This document shows positions 16,865 through 25,260 of a stretch of DNA of 64,000 bases, one piece after another (the stretch's first letter is position 1; each line of letters opens with the position of its first letter). The notes beneath the pieces are model-generated. The model saw only the letters and a list, made by a program, of their open reading frames with translations, made no database searches and was not told the DNA's origin. The translations under genes and the position numbers were made by a program. The DNA lies in the NCBI RefSeq assembly GCF_000423925.1, contig NZ_AUIX01000002.1, forward strand, positions 224,813 to 288,812, given 5' to 3'. Origin of the DNA: Butyrivibrio sp. VCD2006. Lineage in GTDB: Bacteria; Bacillota; Clostridia; Lachnospirales; Lachnospiraceae.

Positions 16865-17014
16865 ATTTCCTGGAAAATTTCAGCTTATAGAAAACTTGGG
16901 AAAAGGACAAATATACTACACTACACAATAGTCACAAATCTGCCGGATTGAATGTTTTCATGCTAAAATAACCTGTGAATCAATTCGAAGAAATTTGCGA
17001 GATGAGGAGCAGAG

Positions 17015-17539
17015 ATGAAAAGCTTTGAAATTAATACCGGGAGGTTGACGCTAAAGCCTCTTGGCAGGGAATATCTTGAGACAACAAATGCGTATGCCCT
17101 CGACAGAGAAAGCGTAAAATACATGGAGTTTTTGCCCTACGATGATTCGAATGAAACGCTGGAATTCTTAAAGAGGGCTGAGGCAGAGTGGGCCAAGGAT
17201 GTTCCGAATACCTATGAATTTGCCATAATCCATGAGGGCAGACACATAGGTGGGCTTAGCGTTTACTACTTGGGCGACATTGTGGAGCTTGGATGGATTT
17301 TGAATAAGGAAAGCAAGGGCCATGGATTTGCCGCCGAAGCCGCGCTTGGAGCAATAGATTATTTTTCAAAAAGCAGAGGAACAACTCACTTTATTGCCAG
17401 TTGCGATATAAGAAATGCCGCGTCCTACAAGACAATGGAAAAGATCGGAATGACAAGGAAGTGCCGTTATGAGGGAAGAAAAAACAGAGCCTCTGACGAA
17501 ATCGCCTCCGGTTACAAGTATGAACTTATTTTGAATTAA
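17015..17539 (+). CDS. GNAT family N-acetyltransferase
   Basis: The 174-residue protein is a RimJ/RimL-type GNAT: INTGRLTLKPLGREYLE at the start, GGLSVYYLGDIVELGWIL strands, the acetyl-CoA loop ESKGHGFAAEAALGAIDYF (about residues 99-117), and IRNAASYKTMEKIGMTRK. The acceptor is unknown. GATGAGGAG precedes the ATG. A strong hairpin terminator follows directly, then the second tandem hairpin array. Confidence 0.87.
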   Translation: MKSFEINTGRLTLKPLGREYLETTNAYALDRESVKYMEFLPYDDSNETLEFLKRAEAEWAKDVPNTYEFAIIHEGRHIGGLSVYYLGDIVELGWILNKESKGHGFAAEAALGAIDYFSKSRGTTHFIASCDIRNAASYKTMEKIGMTRKCRYEGRKNRASDEIASGYKYELILN

Positions 17540-17545
17540 GAATAT

Positions 17546-17597
17546 GGGACCTTCAAAAGTCGCACTAAAAGCTGACTTTTGGAGGTCTCATTTTTTT
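17546..17597 (+). terminator. Strong intrinsic terminator
   Basis: GGGACCTTCAAAAGTC (17546-17561) pairs with GACTTTTGGAGGTCTC (17574-17589) around a 12-base loop, followed by seven Ts. It ends the acetyltransferase transcript and isolates it from the array downstream. Confidence 0.9.
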
Positions 17598-17605
17598 CTG
17601 CAAGG

Positions 17606-18048
17606 CTACACGTCCTTTTAAGATTTAAGCCTTTTGCCGTGTATTGTTTTCTTCCAGAATTGGCCAAGGATACACGACCTTTTATAGAATTAAGCCATAT
17701 GACGTGTATTGCTTCACCTTCAGAAAGGGCCTGTGATACACGGTCTTTATGGATTTTGACTATATGACGTGCCATACTCCTCTTCAGAATGAGCCGAGGC
17801 TACACGACTTTTATGGATTTGAAGCTTATGACGTGCCATACTATAAAAAATACCTGTCTACTTGCCTTTATGTTGATTCATTCCTTTGGACAAGTAGGAA
17901 TCCCATTACAAATCTGTCTAGTTTACTTGCTTTTGCATTGATTTTTACCTTTGTATAAGTAGGAATCCCCTAAAAAATCAACCTAATCTACTTGTCTTTT
18001 CATTGATTTATGCATTTCGATAAGTAAAAATCCGCATAAATACTTGAC
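17606..18048 (+). repeat. Tandem hairpin array 2 (about 64-nt period)
   Basis: After an initial right arm (17606), seven hairpin units have left arms at 17636, 17701, 17766, 17830, 17888, 17953 and 18019. Their right arms follow 22-35 bases later. The first arms are of the CGTGTAT/ATACACG type and the later ones of the CAAGTAG/CTACTTG type, the same two arm classes as array 1. On the plus strand each right arm is followed by CTTTT or similar T-rich sequence, so this array has the opposite orientation to arrays 1 and 3. Left-arm spacing is mostly 64-66 bases, with one 58-base step. The remaining 130 bases to the next gene show only a weak promoter-like TTGACT (18044). Confidence 0.8.
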
Positions 18049-18184
18049 TCTTCACTTGGTTCATAGTTTAGATTCATCGGTATAGAGAGCAAAATGACAG
18101 GAAAAAAAGTCATGAATAAGCCAAAAAGCAAAATACAAATCTTCGCACAAGATGACAAAAAACTATGATAAGGAAGGTACAAAA

Positions 18185-18571
18185 ATGTTTGATCTGATTT
18201 GGGGAAAAAGAAATAATGCGGATACATTTGGAAAGGATCCGACTAAGGACGCAGTTCATTATATGAGGAAGGAGCGACTTAAGCAGATTGCAATTTACCA
18301 CAACAGGATAGGTGAGGGTACATGCATCGACGACATAACCTGGAATGATCTTGATATGGATGATGTTTTCTTCAGGATAAATAATACGAAAAGCTTCATC
18401 GGAGAGCAGGTCTTATATCACCGACTCCATTTTATTGATGAATCCCATTTGAAGCCTTCTTCGGAAGATGCAAAAATAGATAATACAAAAAAGGATAATG
18501 CAAATCTTTACACACAAAATTCCAATGAAATAAGTAACCTGAAAAAACTCGAAAAATGGCTGATTTCCTAA
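18185..18571 (+). CDS. MutS-family protein, N-terminal part (frameshifted)
   Basis: The frame encodes the usual start of MutS-related proteins of the roughly 580-residue class found in clostridia: an IDDITWNDLDMDDVFFRIN segment and FIGEQVLYHRLH. A low-complexity KIDNTKKDNANLYTQNSNE linker follows, and the frame ends at TAA after KKLEKWLIS. The rest of the protein continues from 18556 in the -1 frame with no good ribosome site. The junction lies in an A-rich stretch (CTGAAAAAACTCGAAAAATGG), so one lost A or -1 slippage would explain it. Start chosen at the ATG after AAGGAAGG. Confidence 0.75.
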   Translation: MFDLIWGKRNNADTFGKDPTKDAVHYMRKERLKQIAIYHNRIGEGTCIDDITWNDLDMDDVFFRINNTKSFIGEQVLYHRLHFIDESHLKPSSEDAKIDNTKKDNANLYTQNSNEISNLKKLEKWLIS

Positions 18572-19881
18572 CTCTGAACCAGGTGCAGAGATGTGAAATA
18601 GAGAAAAAACTACGTAATATAGGCAAAAAGCAGACGGCATATTATATGATGCAGTTGATGTCATATTTTGAACCGTTTGGCAAATATCAGGTCCTTCTTT
18701 TTAAGATTCTGCAGCTGACACTTGTGGCATCACTGATCGGATGGCTAATTACGATGTCAGATATGCTGATGATTCTATTTATTACAACAGCCTGCGTGAA
18801 CCTCGTCATCTATATGTTTGAGAAAAGTAGAGCTGAGGCCATGGTCGGTTGTCTTGAGGAAATCTGCATCCTTCTCGAGACCTGTGACAGCTTTAAGAAT
18901 AAGGAAATTATTCCCGGGGACTGGATGAGTAAGGATGCGCTTATAGATATGAAGAACCTTCGGAGCCTTAGATTTTTCGCAGGGAGATTTGTATCAAAAA
19001 AGCTCGGCGCAGAACTTGGCTTTGAAGCAATGCTTGGTGATTATCTTCTTGGAGTAACGCTGTGGGACCTGACTTCATATAACAAAATAGTGAGACTAAT
19101 CAAGGAAGATGAAGCCGCAATAACAAGACTCTTTGAGTTTGTGGGCGAGATTGACATGGCAATTTCCGTCGCGTCCTTCAGACAGAGCCTGGAAGTGTGG
19201 TGCCGTCCGACATTTGCAGAGGGCAAAGATAAAGCTTCATTTGAAAACAAATCCATGGAAATTCAGGGCCTTATCCATCCGCTCGTATCGGGAGCTGTTC
19301 CCAATTCGATTTTACTGGATCGCAATTCCTTCATCATGGGGGCCAATGCTTCGGGGAAATCGACCTTTATCAAAGCCGTAGCAATTAACATAATCCTGGC
19401 ACAGACAATACACACCTGTACGGCAGAGAGTTTTGTGCTACCGCGAATGAAGGTCATGACTTCAATGGCAGTGCGAGATGATGTTCAAAGCGGAGAAAGC
19501 TACTATGTCAGAGAGGTTAAGTACTTAAAGCGCATGCTGGATGTGGCAGCCGATGACATGCCGGTGTTTTGCGCAGTCGATGAGATTTTAAAGGGGACCA
19601 ACAAGAATGAACGACTGGCAGCATCGGAGGCTGTTCTGAGATATCTCTCTGATAAAAATTGTATAGTAATGGTCGCAACTCATGACTATGAGCTTATTGA
19701 AAGACTTCAGGGAGAATTCGACTGCTATCATTTCAGATGTATCCTTTCTGACGATGGCGTAGAATTTGAATACCTTATTCATGAAGGCATCGGCGGGGAA
19801 ACTAACGCGGTAGCGCTGCTTGATTATTACGATTTTCCCAAATGTGTGGTAAACTTTGCAAAGAAAAAAATTATTGTTTAA
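18556..19881 (+). CDS. MutS-family protein, C-terminal ATPase part (frameshifted)
   Basis: The 441-residue frame holds the rest of the MutS-like protein: two transmembrane-like helices near residues 45-90, a helical core, and the MutS ATPase with FIMGANASGKSTFIKA (Walker A), a SGESYYVREVKYL helix, FCAVDEILKGTNKNER (Walker B and signature) and the VATHDYELIERL switch. Proteins of this class lack the mismatch-binding domain I, and their role is unclear. It overlaps the preceding frame by 16 bases in the -1 register. The ATG at 18556 lies in an A-run without Shine-Dalgarno, so it is unlikely to be a true independent start. Either the gene is inactivated or it is joined by slippage. Confidence 0.8.
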   Translation: MADFLTLNQVQRCEIEKKLRNIGKKQTAYYMMQLMSYFEPFGKYQVLLFKILQLTLVASLIGWLITMSDMLMILFITTACVNLVIYMFEKSRAEAMVGCLEEICILLETCDSFKNKEIIPGDWMSKDALIDMKNLRSLRFFAGRFVSKKLGAELGFEAMLGDYLLGVTLWDLTSYNKIVRLIKEDEAAITRLFEFVGEIDMAISVASFRQSLEVWCRPTFAEGKDKASFENKSMEIQGLIHPLVSGAVPNSILLDRNSFIMGANASGKSTFIKAVAINIILAQTIHTCTAESFVLPRMKVMTSMAVRDDVQSGESYYVREVKYLKRMLDVAADDMPVFCAVDEILKGTNKNERLAASEAVLRYLSDKNCIVMVATHDYELIERLQGEFDCYHFRCILSDDGVEFEYLIHEGIGGETNAVALLDYYDFPKCVVNFAKKKIIV

Positions 19882-19898
19882 TGAGGAGAATTTAGGGT

Positions 19899-20570
19899 AT
19901 GACAATAAGTGAAGTGGCGAATCTTTTAAATATAGATCAGAGTACGGTACGTTTTTATGAGAGAAAGGGACTGATAAATCCCGCAAGAAGAGAGGACAGT
20001 AAATATCGCGATTACTCAGGAGAAGATGTAATGAAGCTAAAGCACATCATGCTTTATCGCAAGCTGGATTTTTCAATCGAAGATATACAGACACTTCTCT
20101 CTGAGGACGCAGATGTTCAGGTAATGCTGATGGAACGCAAACAGAAGCTCGAAGACCTTAAGGAGCAGATTATGGGCTCTCTTGCTCTGTGTGAAAAAAT
20201 GATAGCCGATAGTGCCGACGCGGACATGGAAGTTGATTATTACCTTTCCTACGTTCACGAGGAGGAGGAAAAGGGTCAGATCTTCCCGGAGATTGTGTCT
20301 ACGATTGACCTGATTGCGGATAACATGAACATGGAGCGCTATCTGGGACTGCCTTTTGTGTCCTGGATGCTGCAGCATGATACCGTAAGAAGAATCATTG
20401 TTGTGGTGGCAATTTTAATTCTTGTGGTTTTCCATGTGGTCAATATTGTAAGGAGCATTATAGAAGTCGCAGCGGGAAGTGGCAGTGTTGCGAAGCTTAT
20501 AATATGGTGCATTTATGGAGTGGCAATGGTTTCAGTATTTTTAGGACTCACAAGAAAGAATAGGACTTAA
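19899..20570 (+). CDS. MerR family transcriptional regulator with C-terminal membrane helices
   Basis: The 223-residue protein opens with a MerR DNA-binding domain (MTISEVANLLNIDQSTVRFY, then YERKGLINPARR). A dimerising helix with LMERKQKLEDLKEQIMGSLAL follows. Two hydrophobic helices near the C-terminus (IIVVVAILILVVFHVVNIV, LIIWCIYGVAMVSVFLGL) probably anchor it in the membrane, which is unusual for MerR proteins. The effector is unknown. It starts 17 bases after the MutS-like gene, suggesting one transcript. GAGGAG precedes the start at a rather long spacing. Confidence 0.85.
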   Translation: MTISEVANLLNIDQSTVRFYERKGLINPARREDSKYRDYSGEDVMKLKHIMLYRKLDFSIEDIQTLLSEDADVQVMLMERKQKLEDLKEQIMGSLALCEKMIADSADADMEVDYYLSYVHEEEEKGQIFPEIVSTIDLIADNMNMERYLGLPFVSWMLQHDTVRRIIVVVAILILVVFHVVNIVRSIIEVAAGSGSVAKLIIWCIYGVAMVSVFLGLTRKNRT

Positions 20571-20644
20571 GAATAAGCCTGTATAGCTAAAAATTCATAC
20601 AAGTAATTTATCAAATTATCATCGTGTCAGTACACTGATAATAG

Positions 20645-20685
20645 ACGGAAGTAGTTAGCGGATAAGCTGATTGCTTCCGTTTTTT
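20645..20685 (+). terminator. Intrinsic terminator after the MerR gene
   Basis: ACGGAAG (20645) and CTTCCGT (20674) close a hairpin whose inner part also pairs (TTAGC with GCTGA), followed by five Ts. A TTGACA at 20728 with an AT-rich -10 near 20749 then provides a promoter for the next gene. Confidence 0.8.
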
Positions 20686-20837
20686 GTTTATATTTTTTTT
20701 ATTTAAGGTTTATAAGTGGTTTTCTATTTGACACCCCTTTTTATGGGATAATAATTATTGTTTATGGGTTTCCTATAATGACAGATTTTTACGATTGCAA
20801 GGAAAAACTAAAACACATTTTTTATGAAAAGGGGAGA

Positions 20838-22025
20838 ATGATGAACGAAAAAAGACAAACATCAACACTGGAAGTAATTACTATTATTTTGATTATCCTG
20901 ATCGTGGTGGTTGGAAGTATTTACACCATAGCGATCAATCCGGTAAAACCTCAGCAGTCTGCTGCAACAAAGGCTTTCAAACAAGGAAACGGGGATCCGC
21001 TATCTTATTGGACTGATGATTCGGAGACCAAGAAGCAGCTGCTGTCTTATATGGAAGCTATTACGGATGAGAGCAGTCCGGACTTTATTCCTGTTGAGCG
21101 AAGGGTCGCAACCTTTGATCTGGACGGAACACTGTTTGGTGAGACGAATCCGATCTATTTTGATCACAGTCTGTTGCTGTATCGTGTACTTCAGGATCCT
21201 GATTATATTGACAAGGCTTCGGATACCGAGAAGGAGACCTGCTATGAGATGCTCGAGGGTATCCGCGAAGACACTTATCCTGAAGGAATGGATATAAAGC
21301 ACGGACAGGGAGTTGCTTCTGCTTTTGCGGGAATGACAGTGGATGAGTTCGTTGATTATTGCGAGGAATTCAGAAAGCAGCCCGCACCGGGATATGACAA
21401 TCTTCTGAGAGAGGATATGTTCTACAAGCCTATGCTGCAGATCGTCGAGTTCCTGCAGGCCTATGACTTTACAGTATATGTAGTCAGCGGAACTGACAGA
21501 CTTATCCTCAGGGGAATTGTTGATGGAAAAATTGACATCCCTTACAGTCAGGTAAAAGGATCCTGTGAAACTTTAGTTGCGACGAACCAGAATGGCGAAG
21601 ACGGACTTTCCTATGTATTTACAGGCGATGATCAGGTCATCCTTGGTGGTGATTTCATCATCAAGAATCTTAAGATGAACAAGGTTTCTCTCATCGTACA
21701 GGAGATTGGCGTTCAGCCTGTTCTTGCCTTCGGAAACAGCAGCGGCGATACCAGCATGCTCAACTATGCAGTATTTAACAACGATTACAAGTCAATGTCC
21801 TTCGCACTTTGCTGCGACGATCTTGACAGAGAGTACGGAAACCTTAAAAAGGCTGAAAAAATGCTCGATCTTTGCAATCAGTACGGATGGACTCCGATTT
21901 CCATGAAAAATGACTGGAGCACCATATACGGCGAAGACGTTAAGAAGAATCCCGATAATGGCCTTGATTTCTACTATGATTACGAGATAGATGAAGCGCT
22001 TGATGACGTTGCTGATGCAAGCTGA
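20838..22025 (+). CDS. Membrane-anchored HAD-family phosphatase
   Basis: The 395-residue protein has one N-terminal transmembrane helix (TLEVITIILIILIVVVGSIY). A HAD domain follows with ATFDLDGTLFGETNP (motif I, about residue 90), VVSGTDRL (motif II), a lysine-containing motif III region and AFGNSSGDTSML (motif IV). It would be an extracytoplasmic, Mg2+-dependent phosphatase. The family resembles PSPase-like HADs of the acid phosphatase or haloacid dehalogenase-like group; the substrate is unknown. The start is placed at the ATG after GGGGAG; an upstream ATG at 20778 lacks a ribosome site. A T-box follows 60 bases after the stop. Confidence 0.85.
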   Translation: MMNEKRQTSTLEVITIILIILIVVVGSIYTIAINPVKPQQSAATKAFKQGNGDPLSYWTDDSETKKQLLSYMEAITDESSPDFIPVERRVATFDLDGTLFGETNPIYFDHSLLLYRVLQDPDYIDKASDTEKETCYEMLEGIREDTYPEGMDIKHGQGVASAFAGMTVDEFVDYCEEFRKQPAPGYDNLLREDMFYKPMLQIVEFLQAYDFTVYVVSGTDRLILRGIVDGKIDIPYSQVKGSCETLVATNQNGEDGLSYVFTGDDQVILGGDFIIKNLKMNKVSLIVQEIGVQPVLAFGNSSGDTSMLNYAVFNNDYKSMSFALCCDDLDREYGNLKKAEKMLDLCNQYGWTPISMKNDWSTIYGEDVKKNPDNGLDFYYDYEIDEALDDVADAS

Positions 22026-22040
22026 ATTAAGAAAAGAGGG

Positions 22041-22068
22041 TTGATTTTTTCAGAATATGGATTAAAAT
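22041..22068 (+). promoter_or_regulatory. Predicted promoter of the proS T-box leader
   Basis: TTGATT (22041-22046) and TAAAAT (22063-22068) with a 16-base spacer. Transcription would start about 22075, just before the T-box stem I. Confidence 0.55.
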
Positions 22069-22084
22069 ATTTTTCAAATGCTAA

Positions 22085-22355
22085 GAACAGAAATAGTAGG
22101 TATCTTGAGACCTTCAGAGAGGAGCCGGTTGGTGAGAGGCTTCGGTTTTCGGATATTGAACCCGTCTGGGAGCAGCAGAAGGGGAAGCTGATTTTTATCA
22201 GAAAACTTCTGACGGAGGTCACCGTGATCATAGACATGTGAGTGCTGGCTCACAATGAGGTGCAGGCTTTTATGATAGCCTGAATTTAGGTGGTAACGCG
22301 GATATTATTATTCGTCCTAAGTATACAAAATAGTATGCTTAGGACGTTTTTATTT
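22085..22355 (+). promoter_or_regulatory. T-box riboswitch, proline-specific, controlling proS
   Basis: The leader has the stem I AGAACAGAAATAGTAGG element and an AGAGAGGAGCCGG segment. The specifier region is TTGAACCCGTC (22157-22167), where CCC or CCG are both proline codons. The T-box sequence TTAGGTGGTAACGCGG is at 22286-22301. It ends in a terminator (CGTCCTAAGTATAC ... GTATGCTTAGGACG, then Ts, 22313-22352). Uncharged tRNA-Pro would bind and favour antitermination, raising prolyl-tRNA synthetase when proline is low. The downstream gene is proS, in full agreement with the specifier. Confidence 0.95.
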
Positions 22356-22460
22356 GCGTGAAAAGCAGAGTCATGCAGATTCAATTATCAATATGCTTGC
22401 TTAATTTGATAATCCTTAGCATACATAACCTCATTATTATTTCGAAAGGAGCTATGTATT

Positions 22461-24203
22461 ATGAAACTTAGCAAATTAGTAGGAGTGAGATTTAAGGAAA
22501 AGCCCGCTTACTGCGTAATCGACAGCCACGCCTTCAGTCTTCGTGGCGGTTATGTAAAGCGTGTATCAAACGGTATTTTTTCACTTTACACTCCCATGAA
22601 AAAGGTTACTCAGAACATTGAGAAAATCTTAAGAGAGGAAATGGATGCTGTAGACTGTCAGGAAGTAATGTTTCCTGTAGTTCTTCCCGGTTCACTTTGG
22701 GAGGAGTCAGGACGCTATACAAGTGTCGGTGAGGAGCTCCTTAGATTCAAGGATCGTAATGATACACCCATGGTACTTGGTATGACTCATGAGGAAGCAG
22801 CTGTTCATCTTGCAAGAGAGTATGGCAGCACCTATGCAAACTATCCGTTTTCAATTTTCCAGATTCAGACAAAGTATCGTGATGAAGCTCGTCCGAGAGC
22901 AGGTCTTATCAGAGTGCGCGAGTTCACTATGAAGGATGCTTATTCCTTCCACACTTCTCAGGAAGACCTTGAGCAGTACTACGACAGAATGGCAAGAGCT
23001 TATGACAGAATTTTCGAGCGCGCAGGTGTTCCTGATGTTATCTCAGTTAAGTCTGACTCAGGTATGATCGGCGGTAGCGTATCTCACGAGTATATGCTTC
23101 TTACAGATGCAGGTGAGGACTCAATCGTTCTTTGCGATGACTGCGGATACAGCGCAAACATGGAAGCTGCCGACACTACAGTTGACAATTCCGGATGCAC
23201 ACCCGCTGCTGAGCTTAAGAAGGTTCACACTCCCGGCTGCAAGACCATCGAAGAGGTTTGTGCATTCCTTCACAGCAAGGTTGAGGAATCCTGCAAGGCA
23301 GTTGTTTACCAGATCAATGCTACAGATGAGTTCGTAGTAGTGTTCATTCGCGGTGACTATGAAGTAAACGAGACAAAGCTCACTAACTATCTTCACGAGG
23401 AGGTTCACCCCGGCGAGATCACTGAGGACTGCGGTCTTGTTGCAGGTTACTGTGGACCTTATCAGCAGAATGCTAAGTGCAGGATAATTTACGATAAGTC
23501 ACTTGAGGGAATTGAGAACCTTTGCTGCGGTGGTAACGAGACTGACTACCACTACACAGGCCTCAACATTAAGAGAGATATCGGAGATGTTGAATACGTT
23601 GATGTCAGCAAGATCCGTGATGGCGATATCTGCCCCTGCTGCGGTAAGAAGACAATCAGAATCAGCCGTGGTATTGAGGTTGGTAACATTTTCCAGCTTG
23701 GTACAAAGTACTCAAAGAGCATGGAAATGACTTATACAGATGAAGATGGAACATCCAAGACTCCTATCATGGGTTGCTACGGTATCGGCGTTGGACGTCT
23801 TGCAGCAAGTATCATGGAAGCAAGTCACGATGAAAAGGGACCTATCTGGCCCATCACTGTTGCTCCCTGGAAGGTACACGTTTGCTGCATGAGAAGAGAC
23901 GATGATGCCTGCAGAGAAGCTGCTGATAAGATCTACGAAGAGCTTACAAACATGGGGGTAGACGTCCTCTATGATGACAGAGATGTCCGCGCAGGTGTAA
24001 TGTTTGCTGATGCTGACCTCCTTGGTGTTCCCGTTCGTGTGATCGTTGGACCCAAGGCCCTCGCAAATGGTGAGATCGAGCTTTGCACAAGAGACAAGAG
24101 CGTACAGCTTTCCGTTAAGAAGGAAGACATCATCGCTGAGACCAAGAAGCTGATGGATTCTCTTTATGAGGAGATTAACTCTAAGGTGAAGAGCAGAATT
24201 TAA
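22461..24203 (+). CDS. proS: Prolyl-tRNA synthetase, bacterial type with insertion domain
   Basis: The 580-residue class II synthetase charges tRNA-Pro. Motif 1 surrounds EVMFPVVLPGSLWEESGRY, motif 2 is FSIFQIQTKYRDEARPRAGL (about 131-150), and motif 3 is MGCYGIGVGRLAASIME (about 437-453). An INS/YbaK-like editing domain lies between motifs 2 and 3 (about 225-380), with the lysine-containing AELKKVHTPGCKTIEEV region. A C-terminal anticodon-binding domain runs from about 470. It is near full length for bacterial ProRS (about 570). GAAAGGAG precedes the ATG. Expression is controlled by the proline T-box. A stand-alone YbaK (287) would complement its editing. Confidence 0.97.
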   Translation: MKLSKLVGVRFKEKPAYCVIDSHAFSLRGGYVKRVSNGIFSLYTPMKKVTQNIEKILREEMDAVDCQEVMFPVVLPGSLWEESGRYTSVGEELLRFKDRNDTPMVLGMTHEEAAVHLAREYGSTYANYPFSIFQIQTKYRDEARPRAGLIRVREFTMKDAYSFHTSQEDLEQYYDRMARAYDRIFERAGVPDVISVKSDSGMIGGSVSHEYMLLTDAGEDSIVLCDDCGYSANMEAADTTVDNSGCTPAAELKKVHTPGCKTIEEVCAFLHSKVEESCKAVVYQINATDEFVVVFIRGDYEVNETKLTNYLHEEVHPGEITEDCGLVAGYCGPYQQNAKCRIIYDKSLEGIENLCCGGNETDYHYTGLNIKRDIGDVEYVDVSKIRDGDICPCCGKKTIRISRGIEVGNIFQLGTKYSKSMEMTYTDEDGTSKTPIMGCYGIGVGRLAASIMEASHDEKGPIWPITVAPWKVHVCCMRRDDDACREAADKIYEELTNMGVDVLYDDRDVRAGVMFADADLLGVPVRVIVGPKALANGEIELCTRDKSVQLSVKKEDIIAETKKLMDSLYEEINSKVKSRI

Positions 24204-24230
24204 TTTGTGTTCATGTAACACTTATGAAGA

Positions 24231-24278
24231 AGAGCCCTGGCTTTCACTAATACTGCGAAAGTCAGGGCTCTTTTTATT
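24231..24278 (+). terminator. Strong intrinsic terminator of proS
   Basis: AGAGCCCTGGCTTTC (24231-24245) pairs with GAAAGTCAGGGCTCT (24257-24271), followed by TTTTATTT. Confidence 0.92.
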
Positions 24279-24383
24279 TAATAAGAAATTCCTATTTTTA
24301 TGGAATGCACTTCTGTACTGGATATCTTGTGAAAGGGGGATTTTTTGAAGGCTTGTTTGGGGTTATCACAATTTAATCTTTTG

Positions 24384-24412
24384 TTGACAATTCTTGGATT
24401 TGATAATATAGT
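24384..24412 (+). promoter_or_regulatory. Predicted promoter at the head of a long non-coding leader
   Basis: TTGACA (24384-24389) and TATAGT (24407-24412) are spaced by exactly 17 bases, one of the best sigma-A-type matches in the window. There is no gene for 850 bases. A transcript from here would run through the GGTTTGTG repeats and hairpin array 3 to the nuclease-like gene at 25261. Confidence 0.6.
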
Positions 24413-24628
24413 GTTCGTTAGCCTTTAAGGCATTCTTGATTTATTCAATACGACATATGAAGTTTGATTTCGTCGTGAATTTCCATTATTTGTGAACTAT
24501 GGCTGCTAGGTTGATTAGGGGAGAAGGAGCCTTGGTTTGCTATTTTACTTATGCTGTTGTGTACGCATAAACCTTGCTGTTATTTGTGCGCTAATCTGTA
24601 ATGTCATGCAGATAGTGTGCGTAATATT

Positions 24629-24762
24629 CTGCTGGTTTGTAGTGAAGTGAACTGACTTATAGTCTGCTGGCTTGTTAAAGTCCGTTGGTTTGTGGAGAAG
24701 AAAGTTGGTTTGTGAAGAAAGTAGGTCGGTTTGTGAAGAAATCTGTTGGTTTGTGACGTGAA
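24629..24762 (+). repeat. Degenerate GGTTTGTG-AAGAAA direct repeats
   Basis: Variants of GTTGGTTTGTGAAGAAA occur six times (about 24629, 24664, 24682, 24702, 24724, 24743) at roughly 18- to 35-base spacing. They are non-coding, show no inverted symmetry, and lie upstream of hairpin array 3. The remaining part of the intergenic region (24280-24628) shows only the promoter and a short GCCTTTAAGGC palindrome. Confidence 0.65.
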
Positions 24763-24845
24763 ATCAATACCTGATAATTTAATTTGGGAAGGATTTGATT
24801 GGGATTTGATCAGGATACTGAATTAAGCGGGTAGAGAGCTAGGAT

Positions 24846-25185
24846 TGCACGACAAAAGCAGGAAATTGTAAAAAGACGTGTATCCATGAGCAGTTCATGA
24901 GCTTAGGTTGATGCAAGGGATACACGGCATATGACGGAAAATTATAAAAGGACGTGTATTCATGAGCAGGTCAAGAGCTTAGGTTAATGCAAGGAATACA
25001 CGGCATATGATGAAAAATTATAAAAGGACGTGTATCCATGAGCAGGTCATGAGCGTAGCGTGATACAAGGGATACACGGCATATGATGAAAAATTATAAA
25101 AAGACGTGTATCCATGAGCAAGTCAAGATCATAGCAGGATACAAGGAATACACGGCAAATAAAGGGAAATAGTAAAAGACGTGTA
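24846..25185 (-). repeat. Tandem hairpin array 3 (strict 76-nt period)
   Basis: Left arms GACGTGTATCC-type occur at 24875, 24951, 25027, 25103 and 25178; right arms ATACACGGC-type at 24920, 24996, 25072 and 25148, with a first degenerate arm at 24846. The spacer is 38 bases and the linker 21-22 bases (ATATGATGAAAAATTATAAAAG). The arm extension changes in a compensated way at 24951 (TATTC with GAATA) versus 24875 and 25027 (TATCC with GGATA). Reverse-complemented, each hairpin is followed by CTTTTATAATTTTT, matching array 2. It ends 75 bases before the nuclease-like gene. Confidence 0.85.
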
Positions 25186-25260
25186 ATTCCTATCAAGAAC
25201 AAAAACGAAAATAGAAGAAAAACAATAAAAGTAATGAATTAAAGGAATGAAGTATAGGAT

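Noticed and set aside
22085..22241. Short open frame upstream of proS as a leader peptide
   Set aside because: The segment is stem I of a T-box riboswitch with a proline specifier; the frame is incidental.
24846..25185. Series of ordinary intrinsic terminators
   Set aside because: On the strand where hairpins are followed by T-runs, no gene is transcribed into arrays 1 or 3. proS already has its own strong terminator.
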